Shown here: positions 42,330 through 52,942 of the stretch, one piece after another | Layout: the number at the start of each line of letters is the position of its first letter | How positions within the stretch are numbered: the first letter of the stretch is position 1 | Source of the DNA: Nannochloris sp. 'desiccata' | Taxonomy: Eukaryota; Chlorophyta; Trebouxiophyceae; Chlorellales; Chlorellaceae | Length of the DNA: 64,000 bases | Direction: 5' to 3' | NCBI GenBank assembly: GCA_019044685.2 | Contig: JAGTXX020000006.1 | Span: 2,437,501-2,501,500 of the forward strand | Position numbers and translations under genes: made by a program | The notes under the pieces: model-generated | The model's input: the letters and a program-made list of their open reading frames with translations, nothing else | What the model was told of the DNA's origin: nothing | Databases searched by the model: none

Positions 42330-43837
42330 TTATTCTTCAGAAGCATTCAAAAACACATCAGCTTTTTCTTCATCAGTAACAAACTTGAACACCGTCTCAC
42401 TCCCACCTCTTTTCGTACACACCGTATCACCAGTACTGGCATCAGTTTCACAGATACTGGTCGTGGCACCACCAAATGTATACACACCGTGACCTCCTGG
42501 CAAATAAGCGCAGCCAAAGCGGAATCTTCCAAAAGGCATAGGAGTAACAGAAACCCAGGTCCCAATCGAGTTATCGTCGTCAGACTCTCCAGGAATATAC
42601 ATGGCACCCAAATTGCTGGCAACTTCATTCCTATTATCGACGGTAGTCTCACCTCCAAGTAAAAGAAGACGGTTGCTGGGTAAGCGGCAAACAGCCTTGT
42701 CTCCACGAGGGTGGAGCACTGGAGCGAGGGTAGTCCACTCTTCAGTTGCTGGGTTGTACTGTTCGACAGTTGTAACGAAAGCTCCAGGACTGAAATTGTT
42801 GGTCGGATCATAATACCCGCCAATAAAAACGGCAAGATCTGCGCCTCCGTTCTCTGTTAAATTGCCAATCTGATGGGCATTTGGTGCCGCAGAAAGTGAG
42901 GAACAAGCCAAATCTCCACGAGGAGAAGGCATGTCGGAAGGTAATGGACTCCACGTGTTTGTAGAAGGATCAAATTGTTCAGCAGAAGCGAGAGTTTGCT
43001 CATAGCCTTGAGAATAGCCTCCAGCGAGAATTAATTTCCCGCCTGCCGGGGTCATGCAGGAGTCAGTTCTGGGGGTTGCAGGGCTGGCAGTGGGTACATT
43101 AGTCCACGTATCAGTAGGGATATCATAAATTGCAGTTCCTGGTACGATGGTAACAGCATCAGCATCGTCTGGAGCACTTAAGCCGCCAGTGACATAAATC
43201 TTATTATCAAGGAGGGCAGCGGCAAACCGATAGCGAGGTGTCGGCATCGGTTTTCTGGGTTTAAACTCTGCAGTAAGGCTATCAAATTCATAAACAGTGT
43301 CGATGACGGTTTGGGTGCCGTTATCTCTGGGAACAGCGCCACCTAAGATCCAGGCAGAGGAGGTGTAGTTACCATCGTAGTCGGCAACAACGATGTGGTC
43401 GGTAAGACTGGGGACTGGGAGTTCCGGTGCACCAGTCCAATACCCTTGTGTTTCGAATAAGGGAACAGACGAGTAGCTATCCGGAGAGGTGGAGAGACGG
43501 ATAGATGAGCCAGAGGAGGAGCTGTCCTTGCTGTCGTTGGCAATGGCGATGGCCGCGATGGAGATTCCGAGGAGGATAAGGCTGAGGAGACCGAGGGCAT
43601 AGACTGCCTTAGTCAACTACAATTTAATGAATAAACGAGGATGTAGGGTGAGTTTTTCCTTGGGTTTAATTCGTATGGTTGTGCGGGAGCGTTTGGTCAT
43701 GGCCATGGCCATGGTGGTGTAAAACTTACTCTGTCAACCTTGCGGCTGATTGAGGCGTCTGCGCTACCGCCGGTAGGTTTACCACCATGGAACCCAGGGC
43801 CGGATTCAAGCTGAGCGGTCTCAAAGGCAGAAGACAT
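42330..43837 (-). CDS. Type II membrane protein with extracellular Kelch repeats
   Basis: Exons 43730-43837 and 42330-43616 on the minus strand (phase 0) give 464 residues. A 36-residue Gly/Ser-rich cytosolic N-terminus is followed by one hydrophobic helix (AVYALGLLSLILLGISIAAIAIA), then a luminal or extracellular region with about six Kelch motifs: IYVTGGLSAPDD, LILAGGYSQGY, LAVFIGGYYDPT, LLLLGGETTVDN and VYTFGGATTSI are the double-Gly blades. A beta-propeller is predicted, closed by the final Cys-containing strand. There is no SP cleavage site, so it should stay anchored. Propellers of this type bind proteins or sugars; the partner is unknown. The 113-nt intron includes a CATGGC tandem repeat. 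Confidence 0.85.
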
Positions 43838-44339
43838 AGTTTTTGATGGTGATGAAATGTTCGATTGTGTTGAAAATAAAAGCCCGATTTTATGGCGATT
43901 CTTAAGCGATCAACTTGCCAGAACCACCAAGGTGCAAGCTGTGAATTGTCAATTAATGTTGTAAATGGTTTGCAACTTACGAGCCTCCTTATGGCGGCTG
44001 GCCGGTGCAGCTGTTTAAAAGCACTGCTTGTTCAGAAAATTCCGCAACTCCAGGGATTTGCATTGCCGCCTGGCCTCCCTCCAAAGCTATACATACTTCT
44101 GTGCAAGGTATTGTTCCGTGCTAGGAATTGAAATCGCCTACGAGCACAGCTTTCTCTCCCCAAGGCTGAATAATTGCAGGTTTGGCCACCCGACACTTTT
44201 GAGCTATGAACAGCTTTGTTACTCACATGTGACTCTTGTTCCACCAGTGGTTCATAAAGAAAGTGTTTTGTATCGACCAATATTGGTCGATTGGGTTTTC
44301 CTTCGTGTCGCTTAACTGCTAAGGAACTTGAAAAATCCT
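43838..44339. other. Intergenic
   Basis: 502 nt upstream of the Kelch gene, before the decayed secreted-gene copy. An open frame at 43892-44131 has no resemblance to known proteins and is not called. Confidence 0.35.
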
Positions 44340-44715
44340 ATTTACCCAAAAACCGCAGAGCCGCCTTGGTGGCGTTCATTACCTTGGCATCCGTGGTCAC
44401 TGCAAATGCCCCAATTACTGACCCTAAATTGTTGACATTTACTTGCAATAGATATGTACTTAATTTTGACTATCAACATCTATTCAGGTAGCTTTGAAGA
44501 TGAATTTTACAGGAGTTTGCACCCTCTTATTTCTCTTACGCTATCATTCTGGAAAGAATAGAACTTTCCTCTTCAGTTCCTTGAACCCCCCCTTTTGCTT
44601 TGTCCTCTACAGATGCATGTGATTGCCCGAAGAAATGAGCATGCAAGGTCCCCGCCAATTGCAATGTATTTATACTTGTATGTCAAACATTCTTGGCCTG
44701 AAAGTATGGTGTAGA
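44340..44715 (+). pseudogene. Decayed tandem copy of the secreted CDP-DAG pyrophosphatase-like gene
   Basis: Residues read from 44345-44487 (NRRAALVAFITLASVV.. then KLLTFTCNR) align with exon 1 of the intact gene at 45212 (YRRAASVLLLAFTLL.. then DLLAFVCTR), followed by a possible donor GTAGCT. After a pyrimidine tract and CTACAG at about 44600-44613 the next stretch reads DACDCPKK-stop-ACKVPANCN, matching KACADP..KCPTPPTNCN of exon 2 but broken by TGA, and later by a second stop. No convincing exon 3 remains. It lies 0.5 kb upstream of and on the same strand as the intact gene, so it looks like a dead tandem duplicate. The call rests on modest similarity plus shared exon order. Confidence 0.55.
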
Positions 44716-45211
44716 ATTATTAGGCCCTCATTTTGAACTCAACATCTGAACTCTTTCTGATGTCCACAGTTATTTATTACGCGTTTGCAAAGCCATATAT
44801 ACGTCATATGCAAATGAAGGCTATACACATCTCAATTTGATCAAACACTCTGCTGTGCTGTGCAAAAAAAAAAAAGCTGACCTCAGCACTGCTGACAGCA
44901 GCAGGACCACATGCAATGCAATGATTGCATTGCCGGAGGAGACTCAAAGCTAGATAAACTTTTCCGCAGGCGATTTTCCTGTATAATATATATAGTTATT
45001 GCCCATTGACGAAAGTGTCTCCCCTCTAGGTTGATTAATAGAGGAGTCTTGGCATTAAATTAATACTAGGGCAAAACCACCCAATACCGAGCTGGACCAC
45101 CTTGATTTGACGATGTACAGCTCTATCACCCTCAAGTAATGCTCTTTTAAACCTTATTTCATGTAATAGTAACTTTAATACTGCATCTGATGCCCTTGCT
45201 GTCGTTTTAAC
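44716..45211. other. Intergenic with a near-perfect 21-nt palindrome
   Basis: 496 nt. Contains the inverted repeat at 44913-44933 and A-runs. Presumably holds the promoter of the downstream secreted gene. No further exon of the decayed copy is convincing. Confidence 0.4.
44913..44933. repeat. 21-nt inverted repeat
   Basis: GCAATGCAAT-G-ATTGCATTGC: perfect 10-bp arms with one central base, about 280 nt upstream of the secreted Cdh-like gene start. Could be a dimeric factor site; unproven. Confidence 0.6.
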
Positions 45212-46286
45212 ATGATTCTGGCTTCCTCTTGTTCCTATCGCAGAGCGGCTTCAGTACTGCTGCTTGCCTTCACTCTCTTGGCGACTCTTGCTCCTGCATA
45301 TGCCAGCAGCTTTAATGGTCGTGACCTATTGGCATTTGTCTGCACCAGAACTCAATTTAAAATGACCATCAACAACTATGCCAGTAAGTCTAAAGAAAAA
45401 ATTTGAGCACCCCTCGGTGTCACTCTAGAGATCTCTCTTCCCTTAAAAGAAATTTCTCAACTACTTACCCTCCTTTTTTATTGCACTCCATCGCAGAAGC
45501 ATGCGCTGATCCTGTAAACAACAAATGCCCAACCCCCCCTACAAACTGCAACGATTTTTGCAAAGCCTGTGACTTATATGTCAATCATATTCAGGGAAAA
45601 ACTGGAGTGTTCACTGAGACAAGTGAACGTGGAGGTCACAGATTGGTGAGAGAATCTCGTTTACAATCTTTATTTAATTATATATTTTGTTGCGACCCTT
45701 TTGTCAGGCTGTTCTATTCTCTCATGCTAAAAATAATAACACCGCCGTTTTCGTTCACCTCTCTTTCAAAACACAGGTTGTGCCGATTGCTCCTTGCCGT
45801 GGCGTTGAAGACTGGAAAGAAAAAAAATGTGGTGGAGAAGATATTTGGGATCATGCCTGGGGTTTCGCAGGAGGCCCCGATTTTGGTTTGGCTGTCAATC
45901 CAGTTCAAAGACGCTCTCAGCATCAGCTGCACATCCACATCGCCAAGTTACAACAAGGTCTCCTGCCCGCACTCCGGGACATAGCGAAAAACAAAGACAC
46001 CAGTTGGACGCCCATTGTATGTAATCCCAAGGTAGCGACTAAGTGCAAAGTAGATAAAAAAGCAACAACCTCTGGTTTGCAAGCAAAGTTCATTGCCGCC
46101 AATTCTCCCTCTGCTGCAAAGCCTTTTCAAGTTGCATATGGCAACAGCGCCAACGAAGACAACGACGTGACAGTCGTTGCGCAGCCTCTTGGACCTGGGA
46201 AAGGTGTTGTTGTCCTGCGTGCTAATGATAGGCCTGCAGAATGTTTCTTGTACTGCCAAGACGTCTGTCAGGATCGTTGTACATGA
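45212..46286 (+). CDS. Secreted CDP-diacylglycerol pyrophosphatase-like (HIT-fold) protein
   Basis: Exons 45212-45383, 45497-45645 and 45777-46286 (phases 1 and 0) give 276 residues. A signal peptide spans about residues 10-31 (ASVLLLAFTLLATLAPAYAS). A Cys-rich N-terminal part (C..C..C..C..CKAC) precedes a core resembling the bacterial Cdh family (CDP-DAG pyrophosphatase, HIT superfamily): GV-E-D-W, WDHAW, FGLAVNPVQRRSQHQLHIHIAKL with the catalytic HxH, then LPAL and a C-terminal VVVLR strand. Bacterial Cdh hydrolyses CDP-diacylglycerol to CMP and phosphatidic acid. The added N- and C-terminal cysteines (last: CFLYCQDVCQDRC) suggest disulfides in a secreted form; substrate is unknown. A decayed copy lies upstream. 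The stop is followed by a small hairpin AACCC-GTTT-GGGTT and A8 at 46354-46375. Confidence 0.75.
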
Positions 46287-46755
46287 AAGAAGGCAACTTT
46301 AATATGGTAGGGTGAAGTTTCACGGTTGTGGATTCTCTCAATCCCTTAAAGTCAACCCGTTTGGGTTAAAAAAAATAAGACAAAATAACTTCACAAAGTT
46401 TTTCCACAAAGAGATTAAACTACTCCAATAGCTATGTTGAGATTAGATATGAGCTTTATCTTGGTTTAATTTTTCTTTTGTTTTCTGACGGGGCTCTTTG
46501 CGCAAGCCGAATAAGCATCTACGTTAATCTGCTTATAATGCCCCTTTTTCCCTCTATACTGCCTTACGTGCACCTGTAAAGTATCTATCTGTATATGCAA
46601 AAATAAAAGGAATGTCATAAACATACATTTTGATTTCTCAGTCAAAAGCTGCCCGCTGCGCCGAGGAAAAGCTTCAAGTTAAACCCTTATCTTGGGGATC
46701 TCGGAGTCGCATAAAAATATGTGCATGCAATAAACAATATGTCGACATTGTAACA
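46287..46755. other. Intergenic
   Basis: 469 nt between two same-strand secreted-protein genes. Holds the AACCC/GGGTT hairpin at 46354-46367 near the upstream stop. An open frame continues upstream of the next start (to 46630) without a Met, so the ATG at 46756 is preferred. Confidence 0.45.
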
Positions 46756-49317
46756 ATGACAGAAAAATTAAATATTACTCAAATGTGCTCTTCGATCACA
46801 TTGATTGTCTCATTGTTGGTAATCCCACTTGTAGCTCTCGGAGAACCTATCCAACGTGTCCATCTAATCTTCAGCAACCATTTGGACATTGGGTTTCACT
46901 CAGACCTGCCAGATACTCCAGGCACAGATTCCAATGTCTTGTCTCACTATTTCAAAGATTACTTCCCTACAGCAGTTGCTGTCGCTGAAGAGATGCGTCA
47001 ACGTGGAGGGACTGAGCGCTACAGATACTTGACGCATTCATTTTTAGTCTCTCTGTACTTAAACGACTGCCCTGAAAAGCTGGGCATTTATTGCCCATCA
47101 ACTGATGAAATTGCCGTTTTTAAAAATGCCATCCTCCAAGGCGACATTGTGTGGCACGCTTACCCCGACAACCTCCAAACGGAATTCCTTGGGGACCCAG
47201 GTCTACTCCAATATGCAGTTCAGCTCGCCCATGACCTTGACCGGCAATTCAATCTCCCTCCGAAACGAGTGATAAGTCAAAGAGACGTCCCTGGCCTTAC
47301 CCGAGCGGCAATCCCCATTCTTGCTCAAGCTGGCGTTGCAGCTCTCAGTGTCGGTGTGAACGGAGGCTCTGCTCCACCTGATGTACCTAAACATAACAAA
47401 CCATTTTTATGGAAAGATGAAGCTACGGGTACCTCGTTAATAGCATTTTGGCATCCTGGTGGGTACTCTGGTAGTTCTGCTGAAAATGATCCTCTGGACG
47501 GTCCCGAGGACTGCGTCTCCGTACCAGGGTTTAATGAAGTATTATGTGCTGTATGGCGTTCAGATAACGCTGGTCCACATTCTGTAGATGAGATTGTAGA
47601 TATATATCGCCGTGCAGAAAAGAATTTCCCTCAAGCAGAAGTAATTGCATCGACGTATGATGATTTTATTTTGGCTTTAGAAAATTTCCTCTCTACAAAC
47701 ACTAGTACCACCGTTGATTCTCTTCTTCCTGTAGTGAATCAGGAGATAGGGGATACCTGGATCTACGGTATAGCGTCAGATCCAGCCCGGGTTGCTGAAT
47801 ATAGAGCCCTATTGCGTTTGCGGCGAGCCTCCGACCGCTGGGACGAAGCAGCATATTTGAAATTTAGTCGGCTGTTGTTGAAAGTTCCTGAACATACGTG
47901 GGGAGTGGATACTAAAGAATACCCTGGAGATTATTCCAGGTGGACTAATAAAGAATTAAAGAATGCTCTAGAGAGTAATGTAAGTGGGTTTAGAGTGGCG
48001 GTGGAGTCCTGGCAGAGGCAAAGAGCCTACACTCAGTGGGCAGTAGAGGAACTGCAAGAGAGTACAAAGGATAATGATATATTACATAAGTCAATAATAA
48101 CGGAATTTCATAAAGAAATGGAGCATTTGAAATCGCTCCCTAAAAATCTGCCAGGTAGTGGCGGTGGGCACGACATCTCTTCTTCTTCTTCTTCTCCGTG
48201 TCGACCTTCTTGGGAAGCACAGGAAGAAGCCAGTGGCACTAACCAAGGCCTTGTATATGAGTCTGATGCATGGAGGATAGGGCTAGATCCTTCTACTGGC
48301 GCCATTTCCGAGCTTGTCTTCCTTGGTGGAGATAAAAATAACAACAACAGCAGCAGAAATTATAGGAACAGCCACACCAGCGGAGGCGGTGGGGACAATC
48401 GCCTTCCTTTCAACCGATATGACCACCATTCATCTATCAATTGGGCATCTCCAGATTCTCTTCTTGCACAAATAATGTATAGTACCTACAGCGAAGACGA
48501 TTACTATGCTATCTGGTCACATTATTCGTACACACCTCCCCCGGTGCTAGTCACAGATGGTTGGTTTTACAAAGATTTTGGAAAACCAAATTCTACCGTC
48601 TTGGGTGGAGCAAAGAGCCAAGATGCGTATCCTACACTGCAAACCGTCTGGCAATGTGACCCCTCACCTATGGACCATATCACTACTACTACGACTGCTA
48701 CTACTGCTTTTTCAGAGAAAAGACGCCAAGAAATGGGCGAAAACAGCTTTCATATTGTAGCTCAATCATATTTTAAAGATGAATCTTTAATAAATGAAGC
48801 TGGGGGCCCCGCTGCGATCTTTTTAGAAATCACCTCCCCTGCCGACTCTACCGATCTTTTTATCGATGTGATAATGGAAAATAAGACAGCGACTAGGCTC
48901 CCTGAGGCCACGTGGTTCAAATGGCAGCCTGCCGTGCATGCTGTCGATACCAGTTCATGGACCATGTCAAAATTGAAGCAGAATATATCTCCGCTTGAAG
49001 TGATGAGGAACGGCAGTATGAGTATGCATGCAGTAGACGATGAAGGCATCTCAGTACGTAGTGCATGTGGGAAAGCTATGCTGAAAGTGAGTTCTCTAGA
49101 TGCTGCGTTAGTTAGTCCTGGGAAGCCGACTCCGTTCCCTACGGTGGAGGAGCTGCCGGATTTGACTGCGGGAATGCATTTTAATTTGCATAATAATATC
49201 TGGGGGACGAATTATGTGATGTGGTGGCCATATCAGAAAGGAGACGAGACGATACGGTTCAGGTTTGTGGTGCAAGTGGAAGCGGTTGTTGGAGAAGCAC
49301 GAGTAACTGAGGAATAA
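46756..49317 (+). CDS. Secreted GH38-like protein (DUF5054 family)
   Basis: Single exon, 853 residues from the ATG at 46756; a hydrophobic signal or anchor follows (MCSSITLIVSLLVIPLVALGE at residues 10-30), which supports this start. The N-terminal half reads like the catalytic (beta/alpha) domain of alpha-mannosidase relatives: VHLIFSNHLDIGF (H-x-D zinc motif), WHAYPDNLQTEF, KRVISQRDVPGLTRAAIPIL, LIAFWHPGGYSG and EVIASTYDDF. This combination is that of DUF5054 proteins, a GH38-related family without a settled substrate. The C-terminal half is a beta-rich region with Asn/Ser/Gly low-complexity insertions and several N-glycosylation sequons. Likely a secreted glycosidase-like protein. The dispersed 60-nt element starts 18 nt after the stop. 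Confidence 0.82.
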   Translation: MTEKLNITQMCSSITLIVSLLVIPLVALGEPIQRVHLIFSNHLDIGFHSDLPDTPGTDSNVLSHYFKDYFPTAVAVAEEMRQRGGTERYRYLTHSFLVSLYLNDCPEKLGIYCPSTDEIAVFKNAILQGDIVWHAYPDNLQTEFLGDPGLLQYAVQLAHDLDRQFNLPPKRVISQRDVPGLTRAAIPILAQAGVAALSVGVNGGSAPPDVPKHNKPFLWKDEATGTSLIAFWHPGGYSGSSAENDPLDGPEDCVSVPGFNEVLCAVWRSDNAGPHSVDEIVDIYRRAEKNFPQAEVIASTYDDFILALENFLSTNTSTTVDSLLPVVNQEIGDTWIYGIASDPARVAEYRALLRLRRASDRWDEAAYLKFSRLLLKVPEHTWGVDTKEYPGDYSRWTNKELKNALESNVSGFRVAVESWQRQRAYTQWAVEELQESTKDNDILHKSIITEFHKEMEHLKSLPKNLPGSGGGHDISSSSSSPCRPSWEAQEEASGTNQGLVYESDAWRIGLDPSTGAISELVFLGGDKNNNNSSRNYRNSHTSGGGGDNRLPFNRYDHHSSINWASPDSLLAQIMYSTYSEDDYYAIWSHYSYTPPPVLVTDGWFYKDFGKPNSTVLGGAKSQDAYPTLQTVWQCDPSPMDHITTTTTATTAFSEKRRQEMGENSFHIVAQSYFKDESLINEAGGPAAIFLEITSPADSTDLFIDVIMENKTATRLPEATWFKWQPAVHAVDTSSWTMSKLKQNISPLEVMRNGSMSMHAVDDEGISVRSACGKAMLKVSSLDAALVSPGKPTPFPTVEELPDLTAGMHFNLHNNIWGTNYVMWWPYQKGDETIRFRFVVQVEAVVGEARVTEE

Positions 49318-49334
49318 ACAAACAAAACAAATTA

Positions 49335-49394
49335 ACCCCAACAGGGTGACTTAAGGGATCGTGAGAAGCCGCCAGCGCGACTTCAGGCCACCCC
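49335..49394. repeat. Dispersed 60-nt element, copy 2
   Basis: ACCCCAACAGGGT ... CTTCAGGCCACCCC, 52/60 identical to 15885-15944 and in the same orientation, 18 nt downstream of the DUF5054 stop, so almost certainly within its 3' UTR. Confidence 0.75.
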
Positions 49395-49581
49395 AATAAA
49401 TAAAGGATAGAGCGGTGGACGCAGCAATTTGTTTCTGAACCAATCATTTTATTGCAGATTCTGTAAAAGTAAACCAGTAAAATTTTGGGATAATTACTTA
49501 AGTGAACCTAAATATCTAGGCGTATGCACGTTACAGAAGAAAGCCCTTAATCCAAATCTTTTGGGTAGCAATTTTTGAAAG

Positions 49582-50822
49582 ATGTTTGTGATCACATGCG
49601 CAGCTAATGTTGCAAGCACCCCCATTATTCCTAGTCCGCCACCAGCTTATGATCATAGAAAGCAGTTAGTGCGCCGATCTGTGGCTCTAGTGCAGCAAAC
49701 GTATCCTCAACTTCAAGACCTTGCCGAGAGCGGTAAGAGAGCCACTGGCAGCCTCCATATTTACAATTTGATCGACATAACAACTAGTTTCCCTACTATA
49801 TCACTTAATTATATAAATTTCATGTTCTTGCAGCTACGTTAATTGCTGTTCCACGCCCTGAAAACTATCAAGAACGGAGATCAGACGGCTATAAAGAACC
49901 CGAACTCGTTCTTCTTGTGGGCACTGCCCATCTTTCCCTACAATCAGCAGAGGATGTTCGCAGGGTTGTTTTAGCTACAAAACCACAAAATGTTGTTGTA
50001 GAACTATGCAAAAGCAGATCAGCACAGCTCTACCAACAACAAGAAGAGAAAGAACACAATATCTCAGAGACAACACCGAGTAGTAAAAATAATAAAAGTA
50101 TAGGAAACAATGCATTTAGTTTAAGCGGAGGTAACTTATTAGAGTCCTTCCAACGTACTATCGCTCTTGGTGGCCGCAGTGCTTTGCTATTAAGAGTCCT
50201 TCTCGGCAATTTATCTTCAAAACTCTCGGCAGAAGTCGGTATCAATAGTGGCGCTGAATTTTTTGCCGCAAGAGAAGCTGCTGAACAAATTGGTGCACAG
50301 ATAGTACTAGGTGATAGGCCCATTGAAGTCACTCTTCGCAGAGCATGGGAAGCATTACCACGTGCTTCCAGGTGGAAACTTTTTTTGGAGTTATTAGAAG
50401 GGGTACGAGATGCGCAGGCGACAGGTGGAGCGTTGGCTGCAGCGCAAGCTGTAGAGCAGCTGAAAGACGACGATGCCGTTTCTTATATGCTATCCTCGTT
50501 AGCAAACAAATACCCAGAAGCATTGCCTCCTCTAGTGCATGAACGGGATCTCTACATGGCATGGAGTTTAAAAAGATCAAAAGCTGTCAACGGCACAAAC
50601 ACAGTTGTTGGTGTATTAGGAAAAGGCCATATGAGAGGCGTGTGTTACGCTCTAATGCACGATTCGGAAAATTTACGGTTTAGAGATGTCGCTGGAAGTA
50701 AAGGAAAGAAAAGCAAAGGGGATGTGACAAAGACGGTGATTCAGTTTGCTGCGGAAACAGCGGTAGTGAGTGCAGCTATCTACGCATGGAGTCAGTACAG
50801 TAGTAGTAGTAGTATTCCTTAA
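49582..50822 (+). CDS. TraB-domain protein (TRABD type)
   Basis: Exons 49582-49732 and 49834-50822 (phase 1) give 379 residues. TraB/PrgY family: GTAHLS near residue 85, VVVELCKSR, AEVGINSGAEFFAAREAAEQIGAQIVLGDRPIEVTLRRAW, and GVLGKGHMRGV. A single hydrophobic segment sits near the C-terminus (FAAETAVVSAAIYAWSQY) followed by a Ser tail, as expected for a tail-anchored outer-membrane protein; plant TRB proteins sit in the mitochondrial outer membrane and act in ER contact and mitophagy. A low-complexity Ser/Asn insert lies between the second and third blocks. Catalysis is unproven in the family. The N-terminus shows no cleavable signal. Confidence 0.9.
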
Positions 50823-50990
50823 TAATAAAGTATTCAAAAACTGTGTATATAGATGTCAGGAAAGGAAGCTCAAGATGTTTCCTTACACTACATATGTATT
50901 TTATTAATTTTACACCTGTGTACTACAAAGTCAAAATTGTCAAGTTTGAAGAACTTAAGAGAGAAAGATGCTGTGTTCAGATAAATCAGA

Positions 50991-52180
50991 TTAATCTTGA
51001 TAATTCGGGAAACTTCTCATGCCTGCAATAGGAACGGTATTCGCTCCGCTTCCGCCAGCATCATACCCCTGCCTCCCTCTGCCTCTACTACCACCACCAC
51101 CACCACCGCCGTACTGTTGCTGTTGCTGCGGTGGGGCTGCAAAACTACCATATGCTGCTGCCGGGGCAACAGCAGCAGCTCCTCCGTAATTATGGAAAAC
51201 AGGTACAGCAGCAGCGGGAGCTGCTACAGGGGCAGCCACACCGCCGCCGCTTGATTGCGAGTTCCATTGAGCTATACGAGCTCTTCTTTCTGCAGAATCA
51301 TCTCTATCTCTACCACCACCTCTTCTATCGTCGTACCTACTACGTCCACGGTCGTTATAGTCATCATAGCGACCACCGCCACCTCTACGGTCGTTGTACC
51401 TTCTGCCACCGCCGCCGCCGTCCCCCCTTTGATTTCTTCTACGATCACCTCCACCACCACCGCGCCCGCTATTCTCATGAAATCGTGTGGATCCACCAGA
51501 TCCACCTTTATATCTACCAAAACACTGTTTACGGAGTTCTCTAGAAACTGGGCGAACGTGCATGAAATTGCAGTAGCCACCACGACTACACGTCCCTTCT
51601 TCATATTGCCGGCATGTTGACTCTCTAAAGTCGGTTACCGGAGAAAATTCTACTTGTATAGGTTTACCAGCGTAATATCTACCTTGGAAACCTTGTAATG
51701 CACGTGCAGCTCCTTCTTCATCTCGAAATTTGATGTAGACATTGCCCACCATGTGATCTGCTAAATTATCACATACACAGAGATGTTCTACTTCTCCAAA
51801 TTTGTCTAGCTCTAAGAAAATGTCTTCGTAAAAGTCTTCGAAGAAGTCTTGTACCTTGGAAGGGTCTACGGGGACAGGAAGGCCGTCGGGGCCTAGCGGA
51901 GCATTCAAGACGGGATTCATATACATATTGTGAAGAAGTAAGGTAGGACTTATTGTAGGTCTGTTGTGGAGACGGGAACATCTATCTCCATGTCGGCATG
52001 CTCTGCATTGGGAAAGGAAGTGGGGTAAGAGAAGGGTTAGTCGCAGATTTACTTGTGTAAAACATAGGAAAATGATTAAGAATCTTTTAGGAAATTTCAA
52101 ACATACCCTATTTTGAAGTAAAAAGGACAGTTTACTCTATCCTTTTCTGTACCAAAAATATTCGCCAAGTGCTCCGCCAT
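50991..52180 (-). CDS. U2AF35: U2AF small subunit (U2AF35)
   Basis: Exons 52107-52180 and 50991-52002 on the minus strand (phase 2) give 361 residues. Order: CCCH zinc finger 1 (C-X8-C-X5-C-X3-H from [16 protein letters not shown]), UHM-type RRM ([39 protein letters not shown]), CCCH zinc finger 2 ([19 protein letters not shown]), then an Arg/Gly/Asp-rich tail replacing the RS domain, with Ala/Pro/Gln/Gly runs. It pairs with U2AF65 and reads the AG at the 3' splice site, consistent with the AG-ending introns of this window. The intron splits zinc finger 1. Secure. Confidence 0.96.
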
Positions 52181-52942
52181 TTTGTAAGTATTAAGAGAAT
52201 CTTTTAAAATCCAAGAAGATCACGAAATCTCAAAGTATGGAGCAACAATTATGGAGATAATAGCAAAGTTCAGAGTGTATTGGGTATGATTACAGTTACT
52301 TTCTGTGGGTTTCTAGTACATTCATAAGCATTAAATAGCATTCAATTCAATGCTGCCAGGGTCAAATCATTGAACAAATTCAAGTCTTCGCCGCTGCAGT
52401 GAGAAAAGCCTCGTTTTTGGCCTAAATCTGCCTCTTTAAACTCTAGCCGTTGGTAGGCTTTGTAGGAGAGCATTATAAGATGGTTCAGGTACGCAATGGG
52501 ACTTTTGGGGCTTTCCGGTTGCCGCAGAGATGAGAAAATGAGCCGCAAGCGAAACTAAACAGGCTGCTAGAGATGATGTTCCGGCGCTTGGAAATGCTAA
52601 TTAGAAGTAGTAATTAGCCGAAAGAATTAATTATCTCTGCGGCTCTTGAACAACTAGCCGTCAATAGCTTCATCACTTGAATAATGGACCTCTTGTCTAT
52701 TAGTTTAACCAAGCTGAAGAGGGCATTCGATGGTGGAGGTTCATAGATGCTATGAGTTGATGGATTTCCAAGCATATGTTTATTAAAAACCCTGCTGTTA
52801 GCGTCTTGAATTGATTTTTAGAATTTGCATCCCAGCAAAAGGGGCGGCCTTGGGACAGCTTAAAGCAACTAGAAGAAGCTTTCGGAGCATATTTTAGAGG
52901 CCAATCAAACTTACCAATTATTTACCTCACTCTTTTCTGCAG
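52181..52942. other. Divergent region, likely containing eL20 exon 1
   Basis: 762 nt between U2AF35 and the first visible eL20 exon. The initiator exon of eL20 (probably only ATG plus a few codons) must be here but I cannot place it. Nothing else called. Confidence 0.45.

Noticed and set aside
43892..44131. 80-codon open frame upstream of the Kelch gene
   Set aside because: No similarity to the adjacent secreted family or anything else I recognise, and no intron signals.
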